From contig DIUR01000028.1 of the NCBI GenBank assembly GCA_002428265.1, forward strand, positions 89,251 through 153,250: a DNA stretch of 64,000 nucleotides, written 5' to 3'. Below are positions 8,636 through 17,662 of the stretch, one piece after another. The notes beneath the pieces were generated by a model, which was not told the origin of the DNA, searched no databases, and was given only the letters and a program-made list of their open reading frames with translations. Made by a program: the position numbers and the translations under genes. The first letter of the stretch is position 1. Each line of letters starts with the position of its first letter. The stretch is from Bacteriovoracaceae bacterium UBA6153 (GTDB lineage: Bacteria; Bdellovibrionota; Bacteriovoracia; Bacteriovoracales; Bacteriovoracaceae).

Positions 8636-10172
8636 GACATTGAGTATTCCCAATATCCTTCGCTGAGAATTTGATCTTAAATGTCTTCTGAAGATTAATA
8701 ATCAGCTCCGCGTGCTTCATTGAATCCCAATTAACAACGCTTTTTCTTTCGATATTGACAGTATCAAATGATGATTTAAAAATTTGATTAAAAACTTTCA
8801 ACACTCCTTCATCAATATTCTTTAATTCTTGATAGACATTTACTAGCGTGTTCGAGGATGCCTTTCCTCTTGTGTTATGAGGAATTTTTTTTACTTCAAT
8901 CACTTCATACGGATGCCGTATTAATGAAATATGCTGAGCACAGTAATCCTTAATCTCCTTTAAATTATGACCTTCATTTAGCACTACAAATAAACCTATT
9001 TGTTGTCCTGTAAAATCATCCTCTATTGGAAATGCACCTGCATCCTTAAGTAATCCAGATTGCATAAAATCAAACACCACATCTTCAATTTGAATTTTTA
9101 TTCCTGCTTTATTGATAGTATTTTTAGTACGCCCTGCTATTTTTTGATCAATAAAAAGATCACCTGTGTTGAAAAAATCAACTTTTGTCAGAGTATCATT
9201 GCTCCAATAACCATTAAACATATAGTCTGATTTCAAAAGCAGTTCATTATTCTCGTTTATTTTATATTCTAAATTCCAAAAATTAGTAAATGCGAGCTTT
9301 GAATCTACCTGTTGAATAGCATTATCTGCAAACCAACCTAACATTTCAGTAGCTCCATACACATCATAGAAAGGAATTTCATGTCTCAACCATTCGAGAA
9401 CTCTTTTAATTTTAGCATGTGTTAAAGGGGAGCTCGCACAATTAACTCTTTTGAGTGAATGATTTAAAGGTAGCTCCCCAAATTCTAGTAAAATCTCCCA
9501 ATGACTTGGAACGCTACTGAAAAAGGTAATCTTATGATTTTCAAGAATATTAGAAAAGTCTCGTGCCATTGCCATTGTCATTTTTGGCGCGATAAAAAGC
9601 TTCTTTCCTTTGAAGATGGGGAAAAGAGAATTGCAGATTAAGCCATGCCCAAAGAATGTAGAAACAAAACATAGAGATCTTTCGATGGTGCTTGCACCAA
9701 TATTTTGCTCTAATACATCAAATTTTTTTAACAAAGCTTTCTTGCTTATTTTTACTCCTTTCGGGCTTGATATTGTTCCAGAAGTGAACAATACCAGAGC
9801 AATGCCTTCAAGTTCCTCAGAAGGAAAACCAGCGAGTGGCTTGACACCGTTTTCATCAACAAGCGCAATTGCCTTGGAAAAACTAAGTAAATTACCTAGC
9901 TCTTTGTCTGAAGTTAATGGATCAATTGGTATAGCTGTCACTTCTATAAAATAAAGGGCTAAAAAATCTATAAAAAACTGAATACTGTTAGAATGTTTTA
10001 AAATGACAGCATGTCCGCTTTGAAACTTAAGTTGATCATAAAAGTAAGATGAGCGCTTCTTGATCTCTTCTTTAAAAGCAACATGATCCAGATCATGTCC
10101 ACTTTGAATTTCAAAGATTGAAGATAGACTCTGACTATCAATGTCTGCTAGAATTTTTTCTATATTATTCAT
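8577..10172 (-). CDS. Acyl- or aminoacyl-adenylating ligase fused to a C-terminal carrier domain
   Basis: 531 residues. The AMP-binding enzyme core has the phosphate loop LFTSGTISSPKG (128-139), YGATE, TGDLF, the hinge region GRTKNTINKAGIKIQIED and a C-terminal catalytic Lys in NTRGKASS. The last 75 residues are a carrier domain with the phosphopantetheine site at Ser484 (WDSMKHAEL). It would activate a carboxylic or amino acid and load it on its own carrier, like DltA plus DltC in one chain. It is transcribed divergently from the MBOAT gene with only 16 bases between the starts. Substrate unknown. Confidence 0.82.
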   Translation of the reverse strand: MNNIEKILADIDSQSLSSIFEIQSGHDLDHVAFKEEIKKRSSYFYDQLKFQSGHAVILKHSNSIQFFIDFLALYFIEVTAIPIDPLTSDKELGNLLSFSKAIALVDENGVKPLAGFPSEELEGIALVLFTSGTISSPKGVKISKKALLKKFDVLEQNIGASTIERSLCFVSTFFGHGLICNSLFPIFKGKKLFIAPKMTMAMARDFSNILENHKITFFSSVPSHWEILLEFGELPLNHSLKRVNCASSPLTHAKIKRVLEWLRHEIPFYDVYGATEMLGWFADNAIQQVDSKLAFTNFWNLEYKINENNELLLKSDYMFNGYWSNDTLTKVDFFNTGDLFIDQKIAGRTKNTINKAGIKIQIEDVVFDFMQSGLLKDAGAFPIEDDFTGQQIGLFVVLNEGHNLKEIKDYCAQHISLIRHPYEVIEVKKIPHNTRGKASSNTLVNVYQELKNIDEGVLKVFNQIFKSSFDTVNIERKSVVNWDSMKHAELIINLQKTFKIKFSAKDIGNTQCLSEVSLQVKNLLISQKDIY

Positions 10173-10188
10173 AACTTTTCAGGCTTAA

Positions 10189-11568
10189 ATGAGTACAGAC
10201 TCAATTGCTTATTTTATCATTATCCTTGCTACATTCATATTATGTTGCTTTTCTCATTTAAAGTACAGATCGTGGTTTCTAATAAGTTTCAGCATATTAT
10301 TCCTGGGAATTACTAATCCTAAAACTTCATTAATTTTTATCGCTATTGGTTTAACTAATTACCTTTGCGTAAAACATTTTAACAAATTTAATCTCGCCTC
10401 ACACGCGCTAGTCATTTTCAACATTTTCTGTCTTTCATTAATTAAATACATAGCACCTCATACAGAATGGTTCACAGGTACCAGCTATATACTTCCAGTA
10501 GGTATTTCAATTTTTATTTTTCAACAAATTTCTTTCATTATTGATATGAAACATATTGATACAAAAAAGTTAGTTTTTTCTGACTATTTGACTTACTCAT
10601 TTTTCATAGGAAATCTTGCAACTGGTCCTATTTTAAAATTTACTAACTTTATCGAACAGCAAAAATCAATTCTTGTTTTTAGCAAAAAGGGAATTGAGCT
10701 TGGTATTATTTTCATATGTGCAGGTCTTTTTAAAAAAATGGCTGTTGCTGATAATTTGAGCTCCTTTACTGCTTTTCTTTTTAAAGAGAAGACACTCTAC
10801 TCAATGAACTTGATCATTCCATTTCTTTTTAATAAGTATGAAATTTATGCAAACTTTTCAGGCTTTACTGACATTGCAATAGGTATTGGCCTAATTTTTG
10901 GAATTGAACTACCCCAGAACTTTAATCGCCCCTTTGCAGTCTCTTCAATCGTAGAATTTTGGAAAAGATGGCATATGTCACTAACCGCCTGGATTAGAGA
11001 GTATGTTTTTTATCCATTAACCACCTCTAGGTTCAACCTCTTTGGGCCATACCCCATTATGGCAGTAACCTTTTTAGTTTTTGCCATCTGGCACGATCTT
11101 AAAATAACCCATATCCTATATGGACTCATTCAGGTAATGTTAGTTTATCTGTCTATCAAATTTGCAGTTGTAAATTCCCTCATAAATTCCAGCTCTCCTC
11201 TTATCAAATATTTTTTAAAAACTATTAAATGGGCCTGGTTTTATGTCGTACTAATTTCAATACCTGGGATTCTCTTCAGAGCAGAATCAATGTCTCAGTT
11301 TAATAATATTATGTGGAATCTAACTAACACTCCACTAGAGACTTCACGATATTTTATTCTGCACTCCTACGGCTCTATGCCTCTTTGCATTGCGACTATT
11401 TGTATTATGGAAATTTACGAGAAATATTTTCAAGCCGATAAAATTCACAACATTGTTGCATCTAAAAACATCTGGATAAAATCCTTAATGCTTTTAGCAT
11501 TTTTTATCCTTTTAATGCTTTTAAAACATAATTATTCAGATACCAATTTTATCTATTCAAATTACTAG
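10189..11568 (+). CDS. MBOAT-family O-acyltransferase (AlgI/DltB-like)
   Basis: 459 residues, about ten membrane segments. It carries the canonical MBOAT signature: NFNRPFAVSSIVEFWKRWHMSLTAWIREY (His262) and the catalytic Trp-His at 301-302 in LVFAIWHDLKITH. The family passes acyl groups, often from a carrier protein, to an extracytoplasmic hydroxyl. With the SGNH protein and ligase-carrier fusion next door it forms a set functionally like dltABCD or algIJF. The spaced AGG precedes the ATG. The downstream importer gene follows after nine bases. Confidence 0.85.
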   Translation: MSTDSIAYFIIILATFILCCFSHLKYRSWFLISFSILFLGITNPKTSLIFIAIGLTNYLCVKHFNKFNLASHALVIFNIFCLSLIKYIAPHTEWFTGTSYILPVGISIFIFQQISFIIDMKHIDTKKLVFSDYLTYSFFIGNLATGPILKFTNFIEQQKSILVFSKKGIELGIIFICAGLFKKMAVADNLSSFTAFLFKEKTLYSMNLIIPFLFNKYEIYANFSGFTDIAIGIGLIFGIELPQNFNRPFAVSSIVEFWKRWHMSLTAWIREYVFYPLTTSRFNLFGPYPIMAVTFLVFAIWHDLKITHILYGLIQVMLVYLSIKFAVVNSLINSSSPLIKYFLKTIKWAWFYVVLISIPGILFRAESMSQFNNIMWNLTNTPLETSRYFILHSYGSMPLCIATICIMEIYEKYFQADKIHNIVASKNIWIKSLMLLAFFILLMLLKHNYSDTNFIYSNY

Positions 11569-11577
11569 GAGCACCTA

Positions 11578-12576
11578 ATGAAAATGTTTCTTCTTTTTTC
11601 TATAATGCTTTCAGCACCAGTCTTTGCAAAAGTCATCAAGGTGGGCTCATCTCCCGTAACCAGCTCTGCAGGAATTTATCTTGCAAAAGAAAGAGGCTAT
11701 TTTGCAGAGCAGGGTCTTGAAGTAGAAATTACAGATTTTAATAACTCTGGAGCACCCATGACGCTTCTTTTATCTAAAGGAGAACTGGATGTTGGAGCAG
11801 GTAATATTACAGCTGGTCTTTTTAATGCTATTGCCGATGGCCAACAGTTTAAAATTGTCGCAGATAAAGGACATATTGAAGTCAATCATGACTATCTTGC
11901 ATTAATTGTAAAAAATGAGCACATGACATCAGGAAGATATAAAACATTAAAGGACCTGAAAGGCTTTAAGATGGGGCTAACTTCACTTGAAGGCGTATCT
12001 CAAGAAATTTTAACAGAAAAATTTCTTCAACAAGCTGGCTTAAAACTTGAAGATGTTACTTTTATCAAGCTGGCCTACTCTGAAATGAACCTCGCACTTA
12101 AATCAGGCGCCATCGATGCAACAATTCAAATTGAACCATTTTTAACGAAAGCTAAAATGGATGGTATTGCTACTCAAGTTGCAGGAGGCTCAGAAGCTTA
12201 TTCTAAGCAACAAAGTGGCGCTCTATTTTATTCTCCAAAATTTATAAAGGAAAATAGAAAGGATGCTGAAAAATTCATGATTGCCTATGCCAAAGGAATT
12301 GAAGATTATAATAATGCATTTATGAAAGGAATCAATCGTGAATCCGTAGTTAACGACATGAAAAAAGTTTTCAAATACGATGATGTCATCTGGGAAAAGA
12401 TGGCGCCAGTTGGCCTAAATGAGTTCGGAAAGCTTAATGCAGCTGAACTTATTAACGATATTGGCTGGTATGAAAAAAGATATATAAAAAAGCCTTTAAA
12501 TGCTAAAGATATTATTGATGAATCTTTTACTAACTTTGCTCAAAAAGAGCTTCAAAAGAAGCCAAAGAAAAAATGA
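11578..12576 (+). CDS. ABC importer substrate-binding protein, NMT1/ThiY/SsuA-like
   Basis: 332 residues with a clear signal peptide (MKMFLLFSIMLSAPVFA). The mature start (GSSPVTSSAGIYLAKERGYFAEQGLEVEI) and FNAIADGQQF-type pattern match the NMT1-like family that binds thiamine precursors, sulfonates, nitrate or aromatic acids. It heads an importer operon with AGGAG before the ATG and an ATGA overlap to the ATPase. The ligand cannot be read from sequence. Confidence 0.82.
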   Translation: MKMFLLFSIMLSAPVFAKVIKVGSSPVTSSAGIYLAKERGYFAEQGLEVEITDFNNSGAPMTLLLSKGELDVGAGNITAGLFNAIADGQQFKIVADKGHIEVNHDYLALIVKNEHMTSGRYKTLKDLKGFKMGLTSLEGVSQEILTEKFLQQAGLKLEDVTFIKLAYSEMNLALKSGAIDATIQIEPFLTKAKMDGIATQVAGGSEAYSKQQSGALFYSPKFIKENRKDAEKFMIAYAKGIEDYNNAFMKGINRESVVNDMKKVFKYDDVIWEKMAPVGLNEFGKLNAAELINDIGWYEKRYIKKPLNAKDIIDESFTNFAQKELQKKPKKK

Positions 12577-13286
12577 TTGAAATAAAAGCACTTAATCATT
12601 CGTTTGATAATAAGCAGATTTTAAACCAGGTAAATCTTCTGGTCGAAAAAGGCACTATACACTCTTTAATTGGTACAACAGGTGCCGGTAAGACTCTTTT
12701 ATTAAGAGTTCTTGCCGGTCTTGAAAAAATGCAGACTGGCTCAATTACAAATTCTCCTAAAAAACTCTCATTCGTTTTTCAGAAAAATCCTCTTTTTCCC
12801 TGGTTAACTCTTAAGAAAAATCTAGAATTAACTACAGGAAAGAATATTCTTGATTTTTCCGCGCAACTAGAAAAATTCAAACTCACTGAATACCTGAATC
12901 TTTATCCATATGAGATTTCTGGTGGAACCATACAAAAATTTAATCTACTTCGCGCTTTTCTTTCAGAAGCCGAAGTTATTTTTCTTGATGAACCCTTTTC
13001 TCATTTAGATATCATTCAAAGAGAGACTTTATACGAATTTACACATGAACTATGGAAAGAAAAAAAACCAACGATTATCCTGGTCACTCATGACATTGAT
13101 GAATCATTACTTCTTTCACATAAAATTTCCTTTTTATCTAAAAAACAAAAAAACATCACGCAGACTTTTTCAGTAAAAACTATCTCTGACCTCAACCAAG
13201 AAAACATACTAGAATTAAGAAAAATGCCTTTTTATCAGGACATATTTAGCAATATTTATGAATTATTAAAGAAGGATTTAGTATGA
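12573..13286 (+). CDS. ABC importer ATPase (SsuB/TauB-like)
   Basis: 237 residues. Walker A IGTTGAGKT (33-41), Q-loop VFQKNPLFPW, signature ISGGTIQKF (variant of LSGGQ), Walker B VIFLDEPFSHLD and H-loop VTHDID are all present. It drives import with the adjoining permease and binding protein, joined to both by ATGA overlaps. The altered signature motif is unusual but the other motifs are intact. Confidence 0.85.
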   Translation: MIEIKALNHSFDNKQILNQVNLLVEKGTIHSLIGTTGAGKTLLLRVLAGLEKMQTGSITNSPKKLSFVFQKNPLFPWLTLKKNLELTTGKNILDFSAQLEKFKLTEYLNLYPYEISGGTIQKFNLLRAFLSEAEVIFLDEPFSHLDIIQRETLYEFTHELWKEKKPTIILVTHDIDESLLLSHKISFLSKKQKNITQTFSVKTISDLNQENILELRKMPFYQDIFSNIYELLKKDLV

Positions 13287-14020
13287 AGAAAGGGCTATTG
13301 TCATGTTTAATTGTTATTGGTTTTCTGGAAATCCTTACAGCGATGGGAGTTATCGACAAAGCTTTTTTTCCCAATCCCATTTTAATATTTAAGAACACTT
13401 TTATTCTTCTCTCAACAGATGATCTCCTTCATCAAACTTTATTCAGTTTAGGACGTCTGGCGATAGCATTTTGCATTTCATTTCCTACGGCACTTATACT
13501 CGCCCTTTTATCAGCTCACATAAAAACATTTGATGAACTACTTAACCCTCTCGTTGCTTTGAGCTTCCCACTTCCCAAAGTTGCTCTATACCCCCTATTA
13601 CTTTTAATATTTGGAATTGATAGCTGGTCTAAAATTTCTCTTATTTCTATAGGACTTTTTTATCTTATGTTTATTAATTTTCGCATAGGCTTTTTAAGAA
13701 TTTTGTCTTCTAACTATCACGACATTATAAAAATCTACCCGCTTTCTATAAAGAATTACTATCTGAATTTTCTTATGGCCGGAACCCTTCAAGAGATTTT
13801 AACGGGACTAAAACTCGCTCTTAACTATGGTCTTACGCTAGTGGTTGTAAGCGAAATTTCTGCAAGCAATAACGGTATTGGTTATTTCATTTGGAAATCA
13901 TGGGATCAGTTTAAAATTATTAATGTCTATTCTGGCGTTTTTGTTCTTTCGATTATTGGCTTTGCCCTATATTTTACTTTTAATAGCTTCATTGAGAAGA
14001 TCAGGCTTAAAAGTAACTAA
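13283..14020 (+). CDS. ABC importer permease (SsuC/TauC-like)
   Basis: 245 residues with about six membrane segments. The cytoplasmic coupling loop in these permeases (EAA-type) corresponds to the FLMAGTLQEILTGLKLALNYGL stretch, typical of binding-protein-dependent permeases for nitrate, sulfonate or taurine-like ligands. It completes the three-gene importer. The last four bases overlap the convergent MBOAT-like gene. Confidence 0.82.
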   Translation: MKKGLLSCLIVIGFLEILTAMGVIDKAFFPNPILIFKNTFILLSTDDLLHQTLFSLGRLAIAFCISFPTALILALLSAHIKTFDELLNPLVALSFPLPKVALYPLLLLIFGIDSWSKISLISIGLFYLMFINFRIGFLRILSSNYHDIIKIYPLSIKNYYLNFLMAGTLQEILTGLKLALNYGLTLVVVSEISASNNGIGYFIWKSWDQFKIINVYSGVFVLSIIGFALYFTFNSFIEKIRLKSN

Positions 14021-15279
14021 AACATTTTAAAGCCTAGAGTAAAGAAGTAGAAAACAATATACATAACGACGTGAGTGGCCCCTACGGCCCTCCATCCATT
14101 AATATCTCTGTTAAAAAATGAGCTTCTGAAAGTGAATACAATCGCTATAAAAATGACTATCCAAAATGCATAACCCTTTGAGTAGTATTCATAAAAAGCA
14201 CCCCAACTTAAAAACTCTCGTCTAGTAAAATAATTTAAGGAATCCCTAAAAAGTGGAAAGACCAGGATATAGCACAAAACAATGACTATTGGATTTCTCG
14301 TTAATTTAAGAAAATTGAAATAAAAAAACCTAATTGAAAATTGATAAGCATGAACATTTTCTCTTTTTAAAAAATCCAGAGGAGAGCCACTTAGCCAAGT
14401 ATGATTAGAGCAATCCGGAACATTTAGCATATATATTTTAGCTACACCTGTGACAAAGTTAGCAATTGCTGGCGCCAACAAAAGATAACTAATATAAGTA
14501 ACCAAAGCACTTAGAGAGGCGGTAACCTTCAGTACAGGTATACTTTTCAAGAGTGCATAAGAAATACAACTTAATGCCAATGCTTTCGCTATTTGTATAA
14601 ACCCACGTAACCATACTGAATACTCTTCATTTCCATAAAGCTCTTCGCTTTCTACTGGATAATTAATAGGCAAGATTATATGAGCTGGGCTAAAAATCAT
14701 TCTCGCCATTGTCCTTTTAGTGAACAATGTTTCTGAGACAATATAAGACACGACAAAAGCAAAATAGAACATGGGTTTTTTTAAAAAGAACCATTGCCAG
14801 CCGTCACAGAATTTAAAAAGATAATAAGTAAAAAATCCGACAAATATCACATAAATCCAAGCACTGTACTTAAACTTTTTGATAGGCTCAATTGTCAAAA
14901 AAAGATAGCTTGTCACAGCCATTAGAAAAAAAGAGAGATAAACCTCAAGCGAGACTTCGCTCCATAAAGAATTATTAATATCGTAGATCGTCCCAATAAT
15001 AAACATAATTATTCCAAATTTTAGCCTTCGCGAAGATCTCATAAAAGGAATAATAGTGGCCACGAAAAGTAAAAAAACCATTGTACTATACGACGAACTT
15101 ACGCTGGGAAAATTTAGGAATTTTATTTTAATTCCAAGAACAAAATCGCGACTTAAAAATAGGATAATTACAAAAATCAAAAAAATGAAAGCGTTAAGAA
15201 CTTTACTATTTTGACCCAAGCGGGTCACAATTTTTTCTTCGATTGAATTTAACTTTTCTTCAAAATTTGCTGGTGTCAT
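14017..15279 (-). CDS. Divergent MBOAT-like polytopic membrane protein
   Basis: 420 residues with many membrane segments, rich in Phe and Tyr. Residues 200-232 (AHIILPINYP...WLRGFIQIAKAL) and 297-330 (SGSPLDFLKRENVHAYQFSIRFFY...RNP) follow the layout of MBOAT proteins and resemble the protein at 394-1797. The usual catalytic Trp-His following that block is not found (FPLFRDS at 341-347). It ends a five-gene run with the desaturase, carrier protein, ATP-grasp and GNAT-like genes, overlapping the desaturase by ATGA. It could be an inactive partner, scramblase-like protein or divergent transferase. Confidence 0.6.
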   Translation of the reverse strand: MTPANFEEKLNSIEEKIVTRLGQNSKVLNAFIFLIFVIILFLSRDFVLGIKIKFLNFPSVSSSYSTMVFLLFVATIIPFMRSSRRLKFGIIMFIIGTIYDINNSLWSEVSLEVYLSFFLMAVTSYLFLTIEPIKKFKYSAWIYVIFVGFFTYYLFKFCDGWQWFFLKKPMFYFAFVVSYIVSETLFTKRTMARMIFSPAHIILPINYPVESEELYGNEEYSVWLRGFIQIAKALALSCISYALLKSIPVLKVTASLSALVTYISYLLLAPAIANFVTGVAKIYMLNVPDCSNHTWLSGSPLDFLKRENVHAYQFSIRFFYFNFLKLTRNPIVIVLCYILVFPLFRDSLNYFTRREFLSWGAFYEYYSKGYAFWIVIFIAIVFTFRSSFFNRDINGWRAVGATHVVMYIVFYFFTLGFKMF

Positions 15280-16106
15280 TTTATTCGCTGTGACGGAAGA
15301 AGTTCTTGAATACTTTTCAAGTAGCTACTGCCTGGTTTATTTTTCTTGAGATAAACTTTTCTTAAATTATAAAAAGCAATGTTTGGGTATTCATGATGAA
15401 TCCCATGATAATTAGTTGAACATGGAAGAAATATTTCCATTACTAAAGGATGTCCTGAAATATTTCTACTATTGATACCATTTTCAGCCCGGTGAATCAG
15501 CCCATGTTGTAGAGCGCTTACAAAGTAGTAATATGGAATGAATAGAATTAATGGAATGAGCCAGTAAAGTACATAATATCCTAAATACCCACTTTGACCT
15601 AAGAGCACGAGTATTAATCCATTAAAAAGCAAATACTCAAGACAATCAGACTGTAATAGCTTGCTCAGGCTTCTCGCTTTTATCAAGGCATAAAAAGGAG
15701 TGAAGTAGACAATAAAATCTCTAAACATTTTAAAAGTAACAGAATACCAAAATAAATTTTTAAAAAACATTTTTCTATCTACGGGATAAAAGTCATACAA
15801 ACTTTTGTCGGGATCGAGATGCGTGCCTAAAAATTCATGGTGTGATAAATGATATGTTTTATAGGTATCAAAAGAAACATAGACGAGAAATAAACAGAAA
15901 TAACGACTAATGAAATCATTACACCATTTATTTTTAACAATTAGGCCATGAACTCCTTCATGTCCAATGAGATAATTTGCAAACTGCCTATTGGCTATTA
16001 CAAAAAAAGAAATTGGATATAAATAAGGGTTCAAGCTGCCAAGATAAATGCTTCCGACAATCAAAAGCCAGTTAAACAAAAGATAAACCAGCGTTAAATT
16101 AATCAT
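15276..16106 (-). CDS. Membrane fatty acid desaturase-like di-iron enzyme
   Basis: 276 residues. The three histidine boxes are present: HEGVH (49-53), HLSHH (86-90) and HGIHH (near 237-241), with hydrophobic segments between them. The family introduces double bonds or hydroxyl groups into acyl chains, some of them bound to carrier proteins. Its ATG overlaps the end of the carrier-protein gene, which suggests the carrier delivers its substrate. Confidence 0.82.
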   Translation of the reverse strand: MINLTLVYLLFNWLLIVGSIYLGSLNPYLYPISFFVIANRQFANYLIGHEGVHGLIVKNKWCNDFISRYFCLFLVYVSFDTYKTYHLSHHEFLGTHLDPDKSLYDFYPVDRKMFFKNLFWYSVTFKMFRDFIVYFTPFYALIKARSLSKLLQSDCLEYLLFNGLILVLLGQSGYLGYYVLYWLIPLILFIPYYYFVSALQHGLIHRAENGINSRNISGHPLVMEIFLPCSTNYHGIHHEYPNIAFYNLRKVYLKKNKPGSSYLKSIQELLPSQRIK

Positions 16107-16411
16107 GAAAGCTTCGAGTTAATCAAATCTTCAATACTTCTTAAAGTAGTAAAACTTTGATAGTTAATATCTCTGCCAGAAATTTTAATTGAATACTTTT
16201 TTTCGATTGCGACTATCAATTGGACAATTGTTAATGAATCTAGAATACCTTTCTTGAAAAGATCTTCATCTTCTCTCAGAGCGACACCTGACATAGCATT
16301 GCGATTTACTTCAGATAAAATTTGAATAAGGTCTTCGTTTGTCGCTTTCAAGTCTCTTCCTGAGTATGAACTTTCTTTATTGATACCCTTTATTGTAAGC
16401 ACCCACCACAT
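16103..16411 (-). CDS. Stand-alone acyl carrier protein
   Basis: 102 residues. The carrier signature GILDSLTIVQLI places the phosphopantetheine Ser at about residue 59, followed by helices typical of a four-helix carrier (VAIEKKYSIKI). It is longer than housekeeping AcpP because of an N-terminal extension; a start at GTG 16402 is possible. The next genes encode an ATP-grasp enzyme and an acyltransferase-like protein, so it may carry an amino acid or fatty acyl group rather than serve general lipid synthesis. Confidence 0.82.
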   Translation of the reverse strand: MWWVLTIKGINKESSYSGRDLKATNEDLIQILSEVNRNAMSGVALREDEDLFKKGILDSLTIVQLIVAIEKKYSIKISGRDINYQSFTTLRSIEDLINSKLS

Positions 16412-16444
16412 AAATGTAAATCTCGTATTTCTTGAGAAGAGTTA

Positions 16445-17662
16445 TCAGGTAAGGCTTGCTGGAATTCCCATCCAGTTATAAATTTCAGTTATCCAAGCTT
16501 GAAAACCTGTCTGGTTTGACGAGTTGTGACCTGTGAAAAAACTAATTTCTACCATGTCTGATTGCTCTTCAGCTTTGAAAAAATTAGAAAAAAGAACTGG
16601 AAGCAAATAGAACCTGTTATCGTATTTTTTGTTAATTTCATTTAAGTCATCAATACGAGAACTCCAGTACTGCTCAAATGTTTTATATGACTTACTATGA
16701 AAACGCTCTCTACGAAACTCAAAGTAGTTATGATGAATATTAAACTTCTTTGCTAAGTTTAAAATCATTCTTGATTTATCATATCGTACATTTAAGTCTA
16801 CTGCAGGGTAAATGTCCCCATTCGTACTTTCAAAACCATCAAAACCAAAAACACCAGAGTATCCTAACGCCCTTAGGCTAGAAGCTATTTTTTCAGCTGC
16901 CTTTATTCTATCTTCTGAAATCGCATCTTCATAAATATGAAGCTTCGAGTTTTTGTGTTTGTCATAGATAATTTTAAATCCACTGACTTCGCTAGATGAA
17001 TAATTCGTGTTTGCAAGAGTATAAAAATGAGACTTTATTTCTACGTATTCTTGCTTTAAAAACTGTAAATCTTTAGACTTTTCTTCTAACTGACGATCAA
17101 TAAAAGAAACCAAGTTTTTTGTGCTTTCATTTATAATGAAAACACCTCTTCCTCCTGCGCTATTGATGTATTTCAACACATAAGAAGAAGAACTTTTTTC
17201 CAACTCCTTAAAGTCCTTGAGCTTTACAATTGAGCTTTCTGGAAAATTTATTTCGTTGTCTTTAGCAATTTCATAAAGGGTTATTTTCGAATTAAGATTT
17301 TTATAAGAAGCTTCGGACAAATAATTATTTTTAACGGATGGGAAACGACTTATGATATTTTGCTCAGTTTGTGATATCCCAACAAAATGAAAGCTTGTAA
17401 CATTTTTTAAATGACTTAGATCACTTTCAAAAATTTCATCTGCTAAATCTAGCTTATCTGCCAAAAACTCTCTAAAAGATGGATCAAATTTTTGCACAAC
17501 AATAGCAGAATCTCCAGGGACACCTTCATACACTCCCCAGTTTTGATAAGAATCAAGAATTTCTGCGGAAGAGTTAAGCTTCACTGAATATATTTGATCA
17601 ATAACTTTTTCATCATCCCAGTTATTATCAATGAAAAGATTTATAAAGATTAACTGACTCAC
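16445..17662 (-). CDS. ATP-grasp ligase-like enzyme
   Basis: 405 residues. Residues about 115-330 look like ATP-grasp: a nucleotide-binding stretch YVLKYINSAGGRGVFII, and late acidic/Asn metal ligands in FGFDGF...YPAVDLNVRYDKS. The family joins a carboxylate to an amine or thiol with ATP. Beside a carrier protein, a role in loading an amino acid onto the carrier or onto a peptide is plausible but not shown. GTG start with AAGGA upstream, overlapping the preceding gene by GTGA. Confidence 0.72.
   Translation of the reverse strand: MSQLIFINLFIDNNWDDEKVIDQIYSVKLNSSAEILDSYQNWGVYEGVPGDSAIVVQKFDPSFREFLADKLDLADEIFESDLSHLKNVTSFHFVGISQTEQNIISRFPSVKNNYLSEASYKNLNSKITLYEIAKDNEINFPESSIVKLKDFKELEKSSSSYVLKYINSAGGRGVFIINESTKNLVSFIDRQLEEKSKDLQFLKQEYVEIKSHFYTLANTNYSSSEVSGFKIIYDKHKNSKLHIYEDAISEDRIKAAEKIASSLRALGYSGVFGFDGFESTNGDIYPAVDLNVRYDKSRMILNLAKKFNIHHNYFEFRRERFHSKSYKTFEQYWSSRIDDLNEINKKYDNRFYLLPVLFSNFFKAEEQSDMVEISFFTGHNSSNQTGFQAWITEIYNWMGIPASLT

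Noticed and set aside
10189..11568. Alginate-specific AlgI
   Set aside because: MBOAT motifs do not tell the substrate, and no alginate polymerase or epimerase genes occur nearby.
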